NCBI RefSeq assembly: GCF_021869535.1
Contig: NW_026262712.1
Location: 113,953,640-114,017,639, forward strand
DNA length: 64,000 bases
Source: Mytilus californianus
Taxonomy: Eukaryota; Mollusca; Bivalvia; Mytilida; Mytilidae
Direction of reading: 5' to 3'
Shown: positions 22,501 through 29,530 of the stretch, piece after piece
Numbering within the stretch: the first letter of the stretch is position 1
Layout of the letters: every line of letters starts with the position of its first letter
Made by a program: the position numbers and the translations under genes
Notes under the pieces: generated by a model
What the model was told of the DNA's origin: nothing
The model's input: the letters and a program-made list of their open reading frames with translations, nothing else
Database searches by the model: none

Positions 22501-23918
22501 GTCTGCCAAAATACAAATAAAATTCAAATGTTACATTGTGTCTTAACATACATGTTTTTTTTTCAATCAGGGAAATTGTGGAAATTCAGAATTTTTCTTT
22601 GTCACAATCTTGTCGATTTTCTTGAAAATTTGTAATTATAATTATTAAATAAGTATATATACTAACAATGGTAAAATAGAATCTGTTATAGTTACAATGG
22701 AGTTTTCAAAATCAAGGAAATTGTGGAAATTCTGTATTTGTCTTATTCAAAATTGTGTCGATAACCAGGCAAATTTGACATAAGTAAACAATGGTAATTT
22801 AGATACTGTTATACTTACAATGGAGTATTATCCCAAGCATCAGTAGTATTAACATTGATGCCCTGACCTTCTATGGAATGTCTAGAAAAAAAGGAACAAA
22901 CTTCAGTTTAGGGTTTAATACAAAATACATATAAAAAAAATTACATTTTTTGAAGTTGTAAAACGATTAGTCAAGAAGTTGCTGCGAAAAATTTGTTTAA
23001 AAATGATATAATATACGATTCCTGAAATATTTATGACAATTTTACATTTAACATTTATTCTGATTTATATGGTAGTAAAGAAAATCTGTTCATTTAGTGG
23101 TATTTATCAAATAATTAATTTCTGAAATAGGAATGTGTATCAATATATATATATTACAAACGAAAGTGAACCAACGCCTGGTGAGTCTGTAGTGAGTTAG
23201 AGTCCCTGAAGTGGATACCTCGGGTATGCAGGGTCGTTATGATGAAACACAATAATGTAGAAAGTCTTATAACAACAACACTGGAGGGACTGCTGCAGAA
23301 AATTTATTGATCGACATGTTTCGGTGCCTAGGGCACCGAAACATGTCGATCAATAAATTTTCTGCAGCAGTCCCTCCAGTGTTGTTGTTATAAGACTTTC
23401 TACAATATATATATATAAATAAACCTAATTTTTTTTACAAAATAACATGTATCAGGAATAAAAAAATAAATGCCACTTGTGGCAGAGGACATATCTAGAT
23501 TTATAAGTAATCAAAAATCATTTCTGCTATGTCAACTCCAACAACATACATGTCTTTGTTTGGACCAAGCGCCAGTGTAAAAATGAAGAAATATAACTGC
23601 AAATTTCAAGCAGATTGGATGAAAGATTTTCAATTTTTACAACCAAGTTCACTCGGCAATGAATCTTCATTTTGCACATTATGTTCAATCAAGTTTTCGG
23701 TTGCTTTAGGTGGTCTGTACGACGTTTAAAAGCATGCTTAGTGTGAAAATAACAGCAAAATCAAAATATGGAATGTTATGAGTTATGAGACTCAGATGTA
23801 TTGAAAAAGGCACTTTTACTTTGACAAAAAGTTGTTTGTGTTGTGATCCAAGTTACCTGATAGCACTAACATCACCAAGTCGGACACTTCTAAAAAAATC
23901 TTTCAAGTCTTGACTCAT
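997..23918 (-). CDS. ABTB1: ABTB1-like gene, copy A (12 coding exons, about 575 aa)
   Basis: Joined minus-strand exons give one open frame of 1728 nt: 23918-23857, 22881-22819, 21630-21575, 18126-17982, 16010-15854, 13261-13216, 12194-12102, 9466-9372, 8968-8873, 7052-6888, 5015-4815, 1545-997. Every junction has AG/GT and phases match. Order: short ankyrin region (about aa 1-65, DNTPLYLACLCGH), BTB1 (about 100-205, with AHRCILSARCRYF and LRFIYTGRLDI), BTB2 (about 250-330, PDIIFDV, FKCHKIFFYGRSEFFREML), BACK-like helices, then IGLDV at about aa 463, where vertebrate ABTB1 ends. A 112-residue charged tail follows. ABTB1 is a cytosolic double-BTB protein; BTB proteins commonly act as Cullin-3 adaptors, but its mussel role is not shown here. 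Family identity is from recall of human ABTB1. A 5' UTR exon must lie further upstream and was not found. Confidence 0.9.
1871..2060 (+). repeat. mytilid dispersed repeat, shared by both duplicated units
   Basis: Contains CTTACCCTTCCTGAGCACCT, AGTTTTTGGTGGGGTTCGTG and TTTTTTAGCCATGGCATTGT, a sequence I recall as very common in Mytilus. A related copy sits at 29870-30050 in the matching intron of copy B, so this insertion predates the duplication. Another piece is at 48237-48300. Confidence 0.65.
2061..2869. other. intron 11-12 of copy A, no recognised feature
   Basis: AT-rich intron sequence. A short inverted pair (CTTGTCTCAGAAAAAAAA at about 2590 and TTTTTTTCTGAGACAAGTG at about 2657) could form a hairpin. 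Nothing coding seen. Confidence 0.4.
2870..4040. repeat. tandem-module element (Helentron-like), copy A
   Basis: Begins near CACAGAGATATGTCTCACC and holds several repeats of a module of roughly 150-190 bp containing CCACTAGTGGTTCCC and AATCTCCATGGAAATGAGA. It ends near GCGAGACATATTCTCCGG, so GAGACA-type ends face each other. The unit 3482-3590 to 3660-3790 is almost exactly repeated. The matching copy in gene B is 31640-32370. Confidence 0.6.
4133..4612 (+). repeat. mytilid dispersed repeat, near full length
   Basis: Starts at AAAAAAGAAGATGTGTTATG and includes GGCCTTCAACAATGAGCAAA, CGAGAAAACTAACAGCCTAA and CCCTCCCCCTAACCTGGGAC. I recall this as one of the most abundant repeats in Mytilus. 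No open frame. Partial copies: 5093-5215 (reverse), 13340-13580, 17430-17722 (reverse), 21740-22030 (reverse), 51840-51960. Confidence 0.7.
4815..5015 (-). CDS. ABTB1: ABTB1 copy A, coding exon 11 (BACK-like region)
   Basis: 201 bp (67 codons), acceptor TTTTAG, donor GTTTGT. It encodes helices with LPVIKKKCSEEISKYI and VLDIYQTSVELDMPRLINSC, equivalent to the region after BTB2 in vertebrate ABTB1. The donor is weaker than most in this gene. Confidence 0.9.
5640..6800. repeat. degenerate tandem-module repeat in intron 10-11
   Basis: Repeated modules with AAGTTTCATAA(C/A)AA and CAGTAAAATACAGAAAAATG alternate through the stretch, then two modules with TCATGGTCAAAGTCCATAAC-like text. The related start in copy B is at 30935. 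Not coding. Confidence 0.5.
6888..7052 (-). CDS. ABTB1: ABTB1 copy A, coding exon 10 (BTB2)
   Basis: 165 bp, acceptor TTTCAG, donor GTAGGT. It encodes IFFYGRSEFFREML and LDDMTADVFVQIISFLYIEE, the core of BTB2. Confidence 0.92.
7680..8512. mobile_element. tandem-module element specific to copy A
   Basis: Four modules of about 150-180 bp (TTCAAAGTTGCTGGACCATG, TATCACAAGTAGTTCCTATC) between CACAGAGATATGTCTTGCC and TCACAGGCGAGACAAAA. The corresponding intron of copy B (around 32560) lacks it, so it inserted after duplication or was lost there. Confidence 0.55.
8873..8968 (-). CDS. ABTB1: ABTB1 copy A, coding exon 9 (start of BTB2)
   Basis: 96 bp, acceptor TTGCAG, donor GTGAGT. It encodes AAPAENEACGLDVKTYPDII then FDVQGHLFKCHK, the first strands of BTB2 (human CPDICFRVAGCSFLCHK). 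Confidence 0.9.
9372..9466 (-). CDS. ABTB1: ABTB1 copy A, coding exon 8 (BTB1-BTB2 linker)
   Basis: 95 bp, acceptor TTCCAG, donor GTAAGT. It encodes the inter-BTB linker with HQQLLKDLKKDFGCLVTAAV. It is poorly conserved with vertebrates but nearly the same in copy B. Confidence 0.85.
10020..10148 (+). mobile_element. 3' end of a SINE or LINE
   Basis: GTAATGCCCGAAACGGCCCT is followed by GGGAATAAAGAAGTTGATTT and a short GATTT repeat, typical of non-LTR retroposon tails in invertebrates. The 5' part is not recognisable. Confidence 0.45.
11035..11262. repeat. 53-bp tandem repeat, about 4 copies
   Basis: The GGTGTTAACATTTG core recurs at 11129, 11182 and 11235, a 53-bp period, with TTTTTATTTCATGG before each. 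The first copy is diverged. Confidence 0.7.
12028..12107 (-). repeat. 38-bp duplication of the exon 7 / 5' splice-site junction
   Basis: The text from AGAAAAAG^GTAAGAGTTAGGG through CCCTAGTATT occurs twice in tandem, offset by 38 bp (12051 and 12089). Copy B has it once at 34620-34650. The second donor is as good as the first; using it would bring an in-frame TAG. Confidence 0.85.
12102..12194 (-). CDS. ABTB1: ABTB1 copy A, coding exon 7
   Basis: 93 bp, acceptor ATTACAG, donor GTAAGA. It encodes GRLDIEKRQRARAIALAKFL and FNSLAEILEK, the helix after BTB1. The exon end and donor are duplicated 38 bp further into the intron. Confidence 0.88.
12249..12537 (+). mobile_element. 3' part of the ATGCTCCGC/GTCGTAT element family
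   Basis: Two core modules (GATCCATACACTTATACTCA, CCTAATTCCTAAACAGTTAA) then GTCTTCGGACACTGAACGC and a degraded ATACGACC...TCATATAAAA hairpin. The 5' end is missing. It sits 55 bp from the acceptor of exon 7. Confidence 0.65.
13216..13261 (-). CDS. ABTB1: ABTB1 copy A, coding exon 6 (BTB1)
   Basis: A 46-bp exon with acceptor TTACAG and donor GTAAGG. It encodes MCTDVFGPMLRFIYT, the FxxxLxFIYTG helix of BTB1 that ends at the following GRLDI. Confidence 0.9.
13340..13580 (+). repeat. degraded mytilid repeat (family of 4133-4612)
   Basis: Contains GCCATCAACAATGAGCAACA, AAGAAAACTAACTG and CCACTGGATTACAGGGTCCT. A shorter match lies in copy B at 40395-40465, so the insertion predates the duplication. 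Confidence 0.55.
14500..15058 (+). mobile_element. GGGGCATAA-hairpin element
   Basis: Three tandem modules (AGGGGCATAACTCAAGAAC, TTTTGTGGTAATAAGCATTG, TTGAGGCAAACTAAAGTTAG) end in a hairpin, GCCCCCTCTG...CAGAGGGGGCATAAT, at about 15030-15056. A shorter relative is at 58805-59027. The 3' hairpin plus core repeats suggest a Helentron-like non-autonomous element. Confidence 0.55.
15854..16010 (-). CDS. ABTB1: ABTB1 copy A, coding exon 5 (BTB1, first half)
   Basis: 157 bp, acceptor TTTCAG, donor GTAAGT. It encodes YDIELEIQGQLYLAHRCILS and RYFADRF, the first half of a BTB fold. A run of nine A (minus strand; plus 15888-15896) encodes part of RKKN. Copy B is one codon shorter here. Confidence 0.9.
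16217..17305. mobile_element. foldback element with long inverted ends rich in ATCTATGGCA
   Basis: The left end (TATATGTAGGACTCAGATCT) and right end (reverse complement TATATGTAGGACTCAAATCT) are inverted over about 170 bp, with the motif ATCTATGG(C/T) about six times in each arm. The middle is non-coding. Copy B lacks it: its intron joins 16085 to 17727 directly. Confidence 0.75.
17310..17722 (-). repeat. mytilid dispersed repeat, reverse copy
   Basis: Reverse form of the family at 4133-4612: AAACCCGCTGCATATGTTTG, TGTTGAAGGCTTTACTTTGA, GTCTCATTGGCACTTATACC. It adjoins the foldback element and both are missing from copy B. Confidence 0.65.
17982..18126 (-). CDS. ABTB1: ABTB1 copy A, coding exon 4
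   Basis: 145 bp, acceptor TTATAG, donor GTAAGA. It encodes ARYDTNSVDSQRCFLSSL and DIRQVLKQYE, the ankyrin-to-BTB1 linker found in vertebrate ABTB1 (ERCLYGALSDPIRRAL). Confidence 0.9.
18160..18420. repeat. imperfect AGAATAGAGAATAATGG repeats and a G run
   Basis: Short modules (GAATAGAGAATAATGGTGTG) and an uninterrupted G run near 18234. The matching stretch in copy B (43800-44020) has more copies of the module. Confidence 0.55.
18840..19135 (+). repeat. second common mytilid dispersed repeat
   Basis: CCTGTCCCAAGTCAGGAGCC, TTAGTGTGACGTCCATTTTC, GGGTAGCTGAAGCCCACCTC and CTTTGGTCGGGTTGTTGTCT. I recall this sequence as abundant in bivalve genomes. Confidence 0.65.
19525..21574 (-). repeat. 56-bp satellite array built from the exon 3 / 5' splice-site junction
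   Basis: About 36 units, mean period 55.9 bp, directly downstream of coding exon 3 in the transcript. Each unit reads, on the minus strand, GTCA(A/G)ATATCTGTTACAG then AA(A/C)G^GTAA and TGTTTTGTATGATTATATTT. The first part is the last 22 nt of exon 3 and the rest is the start of the intron. Copy B has the same junction once (49480-49530). Two unit types are visible: one with AAAG^GTAACC and GTCAAATATC (matching the copy B exon), the other with AACG^GTAATT and GTCAGATATC. Confidence 0.93.
21575..21630 (-). CDS. ABTB1: ABTB1 copy A, coding exon 3 (ankyrin core)
   Basis: A 56-bp exon with acceptor TTTAACAG and donor G^GTAATT. It encodes YLACLCGHLSAVKYLLKN, an ankyrin helix pair. It links exons 2 and 4 in phase. 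The donor context (AAACG^GTAATT) is weaker than in copy B (AGAAAG^GTAATC). Its 3' end seeds the tandem array at 19525-21574. Confidence 0.88.
21740..22030 (-). repeat. mytilid dispersed repeat, reverse copy
   Basis: ATAAACCCTGCCACATACTG, GTTGAAGGCGGAAAGGTGAC and ATTGGCATTCATACCACATC. Followed at 22050-22080 by CTGGATGTTAAACAACTTAC and AATCAATC, a SINE-like tail also present at 49690 in copy B. Confidence 0.6.
22560..22830 (-). repeat. tandem duplication including the exon 2 donor, copy A
   Basis: Two units of about 125-145 bp, each with GGGAAATTGTGGAAATTC (or AAGG form) and ending at ACTCCATT^GTAA. The true junction is at 22818/22819; the duplicate at 22695 reads ACTCCATT^GTAACTAT. The same arrangement exists in copy B, so the event predates the gene duplication. 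Confidence 0.75.
22819..22881 (-). CDS. ABTB1: ABTB1 copy A, coding exon 2
   Basis: 63 bp, acceptor TTCTAG, donor GTAAGT. It encodes the ankyrin loop with GINVNTTDAWDNTPL. Its 3' end and donor are repeated, decayed, in the intron at 22695. Confidence 0.9.
23257..23403. repeat. perfect 147-bp palindrome
   Basis: Two exact inverted arms of 72 nt around a 3-nt centre (TAG at 23329-23331). The arm contains CACCGAAACATGTCGATCAA, TAAATTTTCTGCAGCAG and AACAACAACACTGGAGGG. It is missing at the equivalent place in copy B. Confidence 0.9.
23857..23918 (-). CDS. ABTB1: ABTB1 copy A, coding exon 1 (start codon)
   Basis: The exon runs 23948-23857 with acceptor TTTCAG and donor GTAACT. The first Met (23918-23916) begins MSQDLKDFF and continues into an ankyrin helix (RLGDVSAIR), matching the N-terminus of vertebrate ABTB1. 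Bases 23919-23948 are 5' UTR; they are open in frame but precede the family start. Confidence 0.85.
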
Positions 23919-24379
23919 CTGTCTTCCATATCTGGCTGATTGTTTATCCTGAAAGAATTAAAATATAAAATAAAATAAGATGAGGCACAATACAATACAT
24001 AATTTTAATTTTGTAACACTTTAATCTTGTTATTTTGTTCAAAGTTTCCTTGAACATGGTTCTATACATTAATTCTACAAATTTGAAAAATTTCTTTTAT
24101 TTGTAATTTGAGAGATATTTTTCCTAATAAGAGTAATAAAGTATAAGATGATAAACAAAGCAGCAACACAACAACAACAAGAAGTTAGTGGTGGGTGGTA
24201 ACTTGTAAAATTTGCTTGGCAAGATAGAGTCAGATTTCATTATTTTATCATTAGTCATGTTTTTGCAATGACAACTTATTTTCTTTACATTTAAGTACAT
24301 GGATCAGGACCAATATGACAACAGCAAATGGTTCTTTGACAAGTATTCACAAAGATACGATAGCATATGAAATTCTAAA

Positions 24380-26907
24380 CTAGAGGCTCTAAAGAGCCTG
24401 TGTCGCTCACCTTGGTCTATGTGCATATTAAACAAAGGACACCTATGGATTCATGACAAAATTGTGTTTTGGTGATGGTGATGTGTTTGTAGATCTTACT
24501 TTACTGAACATTCTTGCTGCTTACAATTATCTCTATCTAAAAATTTACCAAAATTTACAAAATTTATGAAAATTGTAAAAAATTGACTATAAAGGGCAAT
24601 AACTCCTTAAGGGGGTCAATTGACAATTTTGGTCATGTTGACTTATTTGTAGATCTTACTATGCTGTACATTATTGCTGTTTACAGTTTATCTCTATCTA
24701 TAATAATATTCAAGATAATAACCAAAAGCTGCAAAATTTTCTTAAAATTACCAATTCAGGGGCAGCAACCCAACAACGTGTTGCCTGATTCGTCTGAAAA
24801 TTTCAGGGCAGATAGATCTTGACCTAATGAACAATTATTTCCACTTCAGATTTGCTCTAAATGCTTTGGTTTCAGAGATATGAGCCAAAAACTGCATTTT
24901 ACCCTATGTACTATTTTTTAGCCATGTCCGCCATCTTGGTTCGCGGGTGGGGTCATCGTACACATTTTTTAAACAAGATACCCTAATGATGATTGTGGAC
25001 AAGTTTGGTTAAATTTGTCTTAGTAGTTTCAGAGGAGAAGATTTTTGTAAAAGATAACAAAAATTTACGAAAAATGGTTAAAAATTGATAATAAAGGGCA
25101 ATAACTCCTTAAGGGGTCAACTGACCATTTTGGTCAAGTTGACTTATTTGTAGATCTTACTTTGCTGAACATTATTGCTCTTTACAGTTTATCTCTATCT
25201 ATAATAATATTCAAGATAATAACCAATAAAATGCTCCGCTGGAGCGCAGCTTGATACGACCGCAGAGGTCGAACCCTGAACAGTTGGGGCAAGTATGGAC
25301 ACAACATTCAAGCTTGATACAGCACTGAATTTGGATTGTGATTAAATATTTGACACAGCATAGGTTTCTGACACAGAATGAAAGTGGTCTAAGAACTTAA
25401 AAAATTTTAATTTACCTATTCAAACCATATCATTATTATTTGCTTTTATATATAAATCAGAAATAACCAATTTAAAATGGAAAATTTTAAAGAAAAAAAA
25501 ATCCCCCCCCCCAAATTTTTTGAACCCCCTTATGAATCATCACCCCCAAACTCAATCCCAGCCTTCCCTTTGTGGTATGGTACCTTGCAGAACAATTTCA
25601 GAGAGATCCATACACTTGAACACAAGTTATTGACTGGAAACTAGAAAAATGCTTGTTTTTTTGCCCCTTTTTGGCCCCAAATTCCTAAACGTTTAGGGCA
25701 ATTACCCCCAAACTCAAACCCAGCTTTCCCTTTGTGGTATGGAACCTTGCAGTACAATTTCATAAAGATCCATACACTTACACACAAGTTATTGTCCTGA
25801 AGCTAGAAAAAAGCTTGTTTTTTTGCCCTTTCATGGCCCCTAATTACTAAACTTTTTGGGCAATTACCCCCAAACTCAATTCCAGTTTTCCCTTTGTGAT
25901 ATGGAACCTTGTTGTACAATTTCATAAAGATCCATACACTTACACACAAGTTATTGTCATGAAACTAGAAAAATGCTTGTTTTTTGCCCCTTTTTGGCCC
26001 CTAATTCCTAAAATTTGGAGGCAATTACCCCCAAAATCAATCCCAGCATTCCCTTTGTGTTATGGAACCTTGTGATACAATGTCTGAGAGATCCATACAC
26101 TTACACACAAGTCATTGTCATGAAACAAGAAAAATGCTTGTTTTTTGCCCCTTTTTGGCCCCTAATTCCTAAAATTTGGAGGCAATTACCCCCAAAATCA
26201 ATCCCAGCATTCCCTTTGTGATATGGAACCTTGTGGTACAATGTCAGAGAGATCCATACACTTACACACAAGTTATGTCTAAAAGTTACAAAAATGATTA
26301 TTTTTTGCCCCTTTTTGGCCCCTTATTCCTTAACTGTTGGTACCATAACCCCCAAAATCAATCCCCACCTTCCTTTTGTGGTATTGAACCTTATGGTAAA
26401 ATTTCATTGAGATCCATTCACTTAAACTAAAGTTAGAGTGCGAAAACTAATGTGTCTTTGGACGACGACGACGACGCCAACGTCATACCAATATACGACC
26501 ACAAAAATTTTTTTGCGGTCTTATAAAAACGACAAAGTTTCCTTAAAATTACCAATTCAGGGGCAGCAACCCAACAACGGGTTGTCCGATTCATCTGATA
26601 AACAATTTTACCGCATGTCAGATTTGCTCTAAATGCTTTGGTTTCAGAGATATAAGCCAAAATCTACATTTTACCCCTATGTTCTATTTTTAGCCATGGC
26701 GGCCATCTTGGTTGGTAGGCCGGGTCACCGGACACATTTTTTAAACTAGATACCCCAATGATGATTGTGGACAAGTTTGGTTAAATTTGGCCAAGTAGTT
26801 TCATCAGAGAAGATTTTTGTAAAAGTTAACAGACGACAGACGACGACGGACGACGGACGCCAAGTGATGAGAAAAGCTCACTTGGCCCTTTGGGCCAGGT
26901 GAGCTAA
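24380..26907 (+). mobile_element. bivalve element with GGCCCTTTGGGCC 3' hairpin, split by a second element
   Basis: Starts TAGAGGCTCTAAAGAGCCTG and ends with ACGACGGACGCCAAGTGATG then a hairpin, GCTCACTTGGCCCTTTGGGC...GTGAGCTAA. A CTAA terminus after a hairpin fits the Helitron/Helentron 3' rule (CTRR). Core modules (AAAGGGCAATAACTCCTTAA, AGCAACCCAACAACG) repeat inside. It is interrupted at 25228-26528 by an ATGCTCCGC/GTCGTAT element. It lies between gene copies A and B. Confidence 0.65.
25228..26528 (+). mobile_element. ATGCTCCGC/GTCGTAT element, copy E1
   Basis: Starts AAAATGCTCCGCTGGAGCGC with ATACGACCGCAGAGGTCG near its 5' end. Five core modules of about 160 bp follow (TCCCTTTGTGATATGGAACC, GATCCATACACTTACACACA). 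It ends with a GACGACGACG run and the hairpin ATACGACCACAAAAATTTTT...GCGGTCTTATAAAA. Resembles the pearl/Helentron-associated elements of bivalves. The reading frames over it are not genes. Confidence 0.7.
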
Positions 26908-27436
26908 AAAGGAATTTTTTTTTTACAGGTAAAGTATAGGCATTAGTGATCATTTTTTTATAATTATTAGATCATTTGGTCTCTGGTGAAAAGTTGTCTC
27001 ATTGGCAATCATACCACATCTTTTTTTACATTTATTTTTCTGCATATCATTTGTTGGCAGTTTTTTCTTGCACTTCCCTGGTTTAAGTCCGATATATATT
27101 TACAGAGCTTTGATGGGTTCCTATGACACAAACTGCCAGTAGAAGATGGATTATTATTTTTAGGCACTTTTTGGACAGATATCTCATCAACTGTTTATGT
27201 TCTTACACATCCTTGGTTTTAAATATTCTGCTTTGACCGTTTCTGATGAAGAGAAATCCAGAAAAGCACTTTGTATGACATTTACATAGAGTTGTTTTCA
27301 TTTTTAGTAAAATAAAATTGTTATTACATAACATAAGAATTCAACAGAGACTATGTAAGACCACTAATCAACACAAAATTGTTAAACATTTTCAAGGGAC
27401 AAATATGAACACTAAAAAAGGCAATAACAAATGACA

Positions 27437-28190
27437 AGATTCCAGATGTAGAACAGACACATTAGTATGTGATGTGATTAACCCAATAGATGACAACAAA
27501 TGACAAGATTTTAGATGTGGAACAGACACATTAGTATGTGATGTGATTAACCCAATAGATGACAACAAATGACAAGATTTTAGACGTAGAACTGACACAT
27601 TAGTATGTGATGTGATTAACCCAATAGATGACAACAAAAGACAAGATTCCAGACGTAGAACTGACACATTAGTATGTGATGTGATTAACCCAATAGATGA
27701 CAACAAATGACAATATTACAGACGTAGAACAGACACATTAGTATGTGATGTGATTAACCCAATAGATGACAACAAATGACAAGATTTTAGACGTAGAACT
27801 GACACATTAGTATGTGATGCGATTAACCCAATAGATGACAACAAATGACAAGATTCCAGACGTAGAACTGACACATAAGTATGTGATGTGATTAACCCAA
27901 TAGATGGCAACAAATGACAAGATTTTAGACGTAGAACTGACACATAAGTATGTGATGTGATTAACCCAATAGATGGCAACAAATGACAAGATTTTAGACG
28001 TAGAACTGACACATAAGTATGTGGTGTGATTAACCCAATAGATGACAACAAATGACAAGATTCCAGACGTAGAACTGACACATTAGTATGTGATGTGATT
28101 AACCCAATAGATGACAACAAATGACAAGATTTTAGACTTAGAACTGACACATTAGTACGTGATGTGATTAACCCAATAGATGACACAATA
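27437..28190. repeat. 69-bp tandem array upstream of copy A, about 11 units
   Basis: Unit contains TTAGTATGTGATGTGATTAA then CCCAATAGATGACAACAAAT and AGACGTAGAACTGACACA. The period is 69 bp (23 codons), so stop-free frames run across many units; the minus strand reads SSIGLITSHTNVSVLRLESC repeatedly. The same array lies upstream of copy B (59745-60710) with related left flanks. Confidence 0.9.
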
Positions 28191-28304
28191 TCTGAATATT
28201 TTGAAAGATCATGCATTCATTTCGAAATCTTCATTTGTTGACATTGCAAAGACAGGGGGAGACTATTACCCCCGGTTTCCAAAAAGAAAATCATTGAATC
28301 TTAC

Positions 28305-28404
28305 CGGATCTATTCTGGGACAGATAACATGCAATGATGGATTTCATGCTAGATGTGGTGATCAGGACAGGAGGATTATTTCCAGGTGGAATATCCATTT
28401 CCAC
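28305..28404 (-). other. possible exon, or unexplained open frame on both strands
   Basis: On the minus strand, acceptor CTACAG at 28405 and donor TCCG^GTAAGA at 28304 bound a 100-bp phase-0 open segment (VEMDIPPGNNPPVLITTSSM). It could follow the donor at 29071 of copy B. The plus strand is also open here (28180-28410), containing TGGDYYPRFPKRKSLNLTGS. I recognise neither protein. Confidence 0.2.
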
Positions 28405-28882
28405 CTGTAGCTGGTACAGGTTATTTATTTTCATTCTTCTATAGTATCTATTTGTAGTCATTTATTATTATATGTATTATTTTTAATTCTCATAAATGAA
28501 AGCCACTGTCACTCTCTTTTTTACTGCGCAATTGTCTGTTTCGTTGTCTTTACTTAATCATGCCTTAACCATTTTATACTATTTTAACCATTTAATAACG
28601 TCTATACAACAATTTCCTGCAGTTGTCCTGAATTTTTAAAAAGTGTATTTTGTTGGACAGAATATTCATTTTCATATATTCTGTCATGGGCAAAGATATA
28701 TATTTTAAGATATTTGAGCAGGCCAAACTATTCATTTTTAAAATTCTCTGCACTTAAAGCCATTAAATCTGTTGAAACCATTACCTTTGACCTTGCATGT
28801 TATAATCATTCATTTTCAGCATCTAGTATATGACCTTGTAGTCTACAGTAAAATGTTCATGGTATGAACCTTTATATGGAAA

Positions 28883-29530
28883 TTAAATTTTGTGAATTTG
28901 GCAGCTTGAAGCACTTTTCTGGAATTTGGCAGTTTGAAGCACTTTTCTGGATTTCTTAAACAGAAACTCAAAAAGCCCAAAATTGAAAATTCCAGGAAGC
29001 GTGTATAAATACTTGAGTATTTGACGAGCTAAAACAAAAATATGATCAGAGGGTATCACAATAATACTAACCTGAGACAGTGGTACAATCTGTTTTCTAT
29101 GCTTATTATCTTCTTCCTGTCTGCGCTTCAATTCCTCATTTTCCTTCCTACGTCTAACTTCCTCTTCAATCTTTTTTCTATTCTTTTTCTCTTCCTCCTC
29201 TCTGCGCTTCTGTTCCTCATTTTCCATCCTTTGTCTAACTTCCTGTTTTGATAAAACTTGATGACCAACAATAATGACAGGTTCTGGCCTTGTGTGACCT
29301 ACCTGAAACAGCGGTATACTGACATCTAGTCCTATTCTATGCGTTAATAGATAATTCAGTTTCTGGAGTTTTTCATTGGCTGCTCTCTGTTCCTCCCATG
29401 TTGAACATTCATGCCGGAGGTAATATTGGAAATCCATGAAAAAAGGAATTTGATCAAATGCTGTACCTTCGTTCATTAGGGGAGATAACTGTTGTCTAAT
29501 AAACATCTCAAACTCGGGAAATGTAATCAT
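28883..29530 (-). CDS. ABTB1: ABTB1 copy B, coding exon 12; 3' boundary uncertain
   Basis: Acceptor TTATAG precedes the ATG. The first 70 residues match copy A and vertebrate ABTB1, ending HRIGLDV. One PVIIVGHQVLS module follows, then a strongly charged helix rich in EEEKKNRKK and RRRKENEELKRRQEE. At 29071/29072 the frame meets CAG^GTTAGT, a good 5' splice site, in phase 0. Beyond it the open frame turns hydrophobic and low in charge (IFVLARQILKYLY), like translated intron. I therefore favour an exon of 29072-29530 spliced to an unidentified exon; reading through to 28883 gives 607 aa. Confidence 0.75.
   Translation of the reverse strand: MITFPEFEMFIRQQLSPLMNEGTAFDQIPFFMDFQYYLRHECSTWEEQRAANEKLQKLNYLLTHRIGLDVSIPLFQVGHTRPEPVIIVGHQVLSKQEVRQRMENEEQKRREEEEKKNRKKIEEEVRRRKENEELKRRQEEDNKHRKQIVPLSQVSIIVIPSDHIFVLARQILKYLYTLPGIFNFGLFEFLFKKSRKVLQTAKFQKSASSCQIHKI

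Noticed and set aside
27392..28216. Minus-strand open frames of 104 and 166 residues (SSIGLITSHTNVSVL repeats)
   Set aside because: By-product of a 69-bp period; no start context, no homology recognised, and the frame breaks between arrays. Kept only as a finding.
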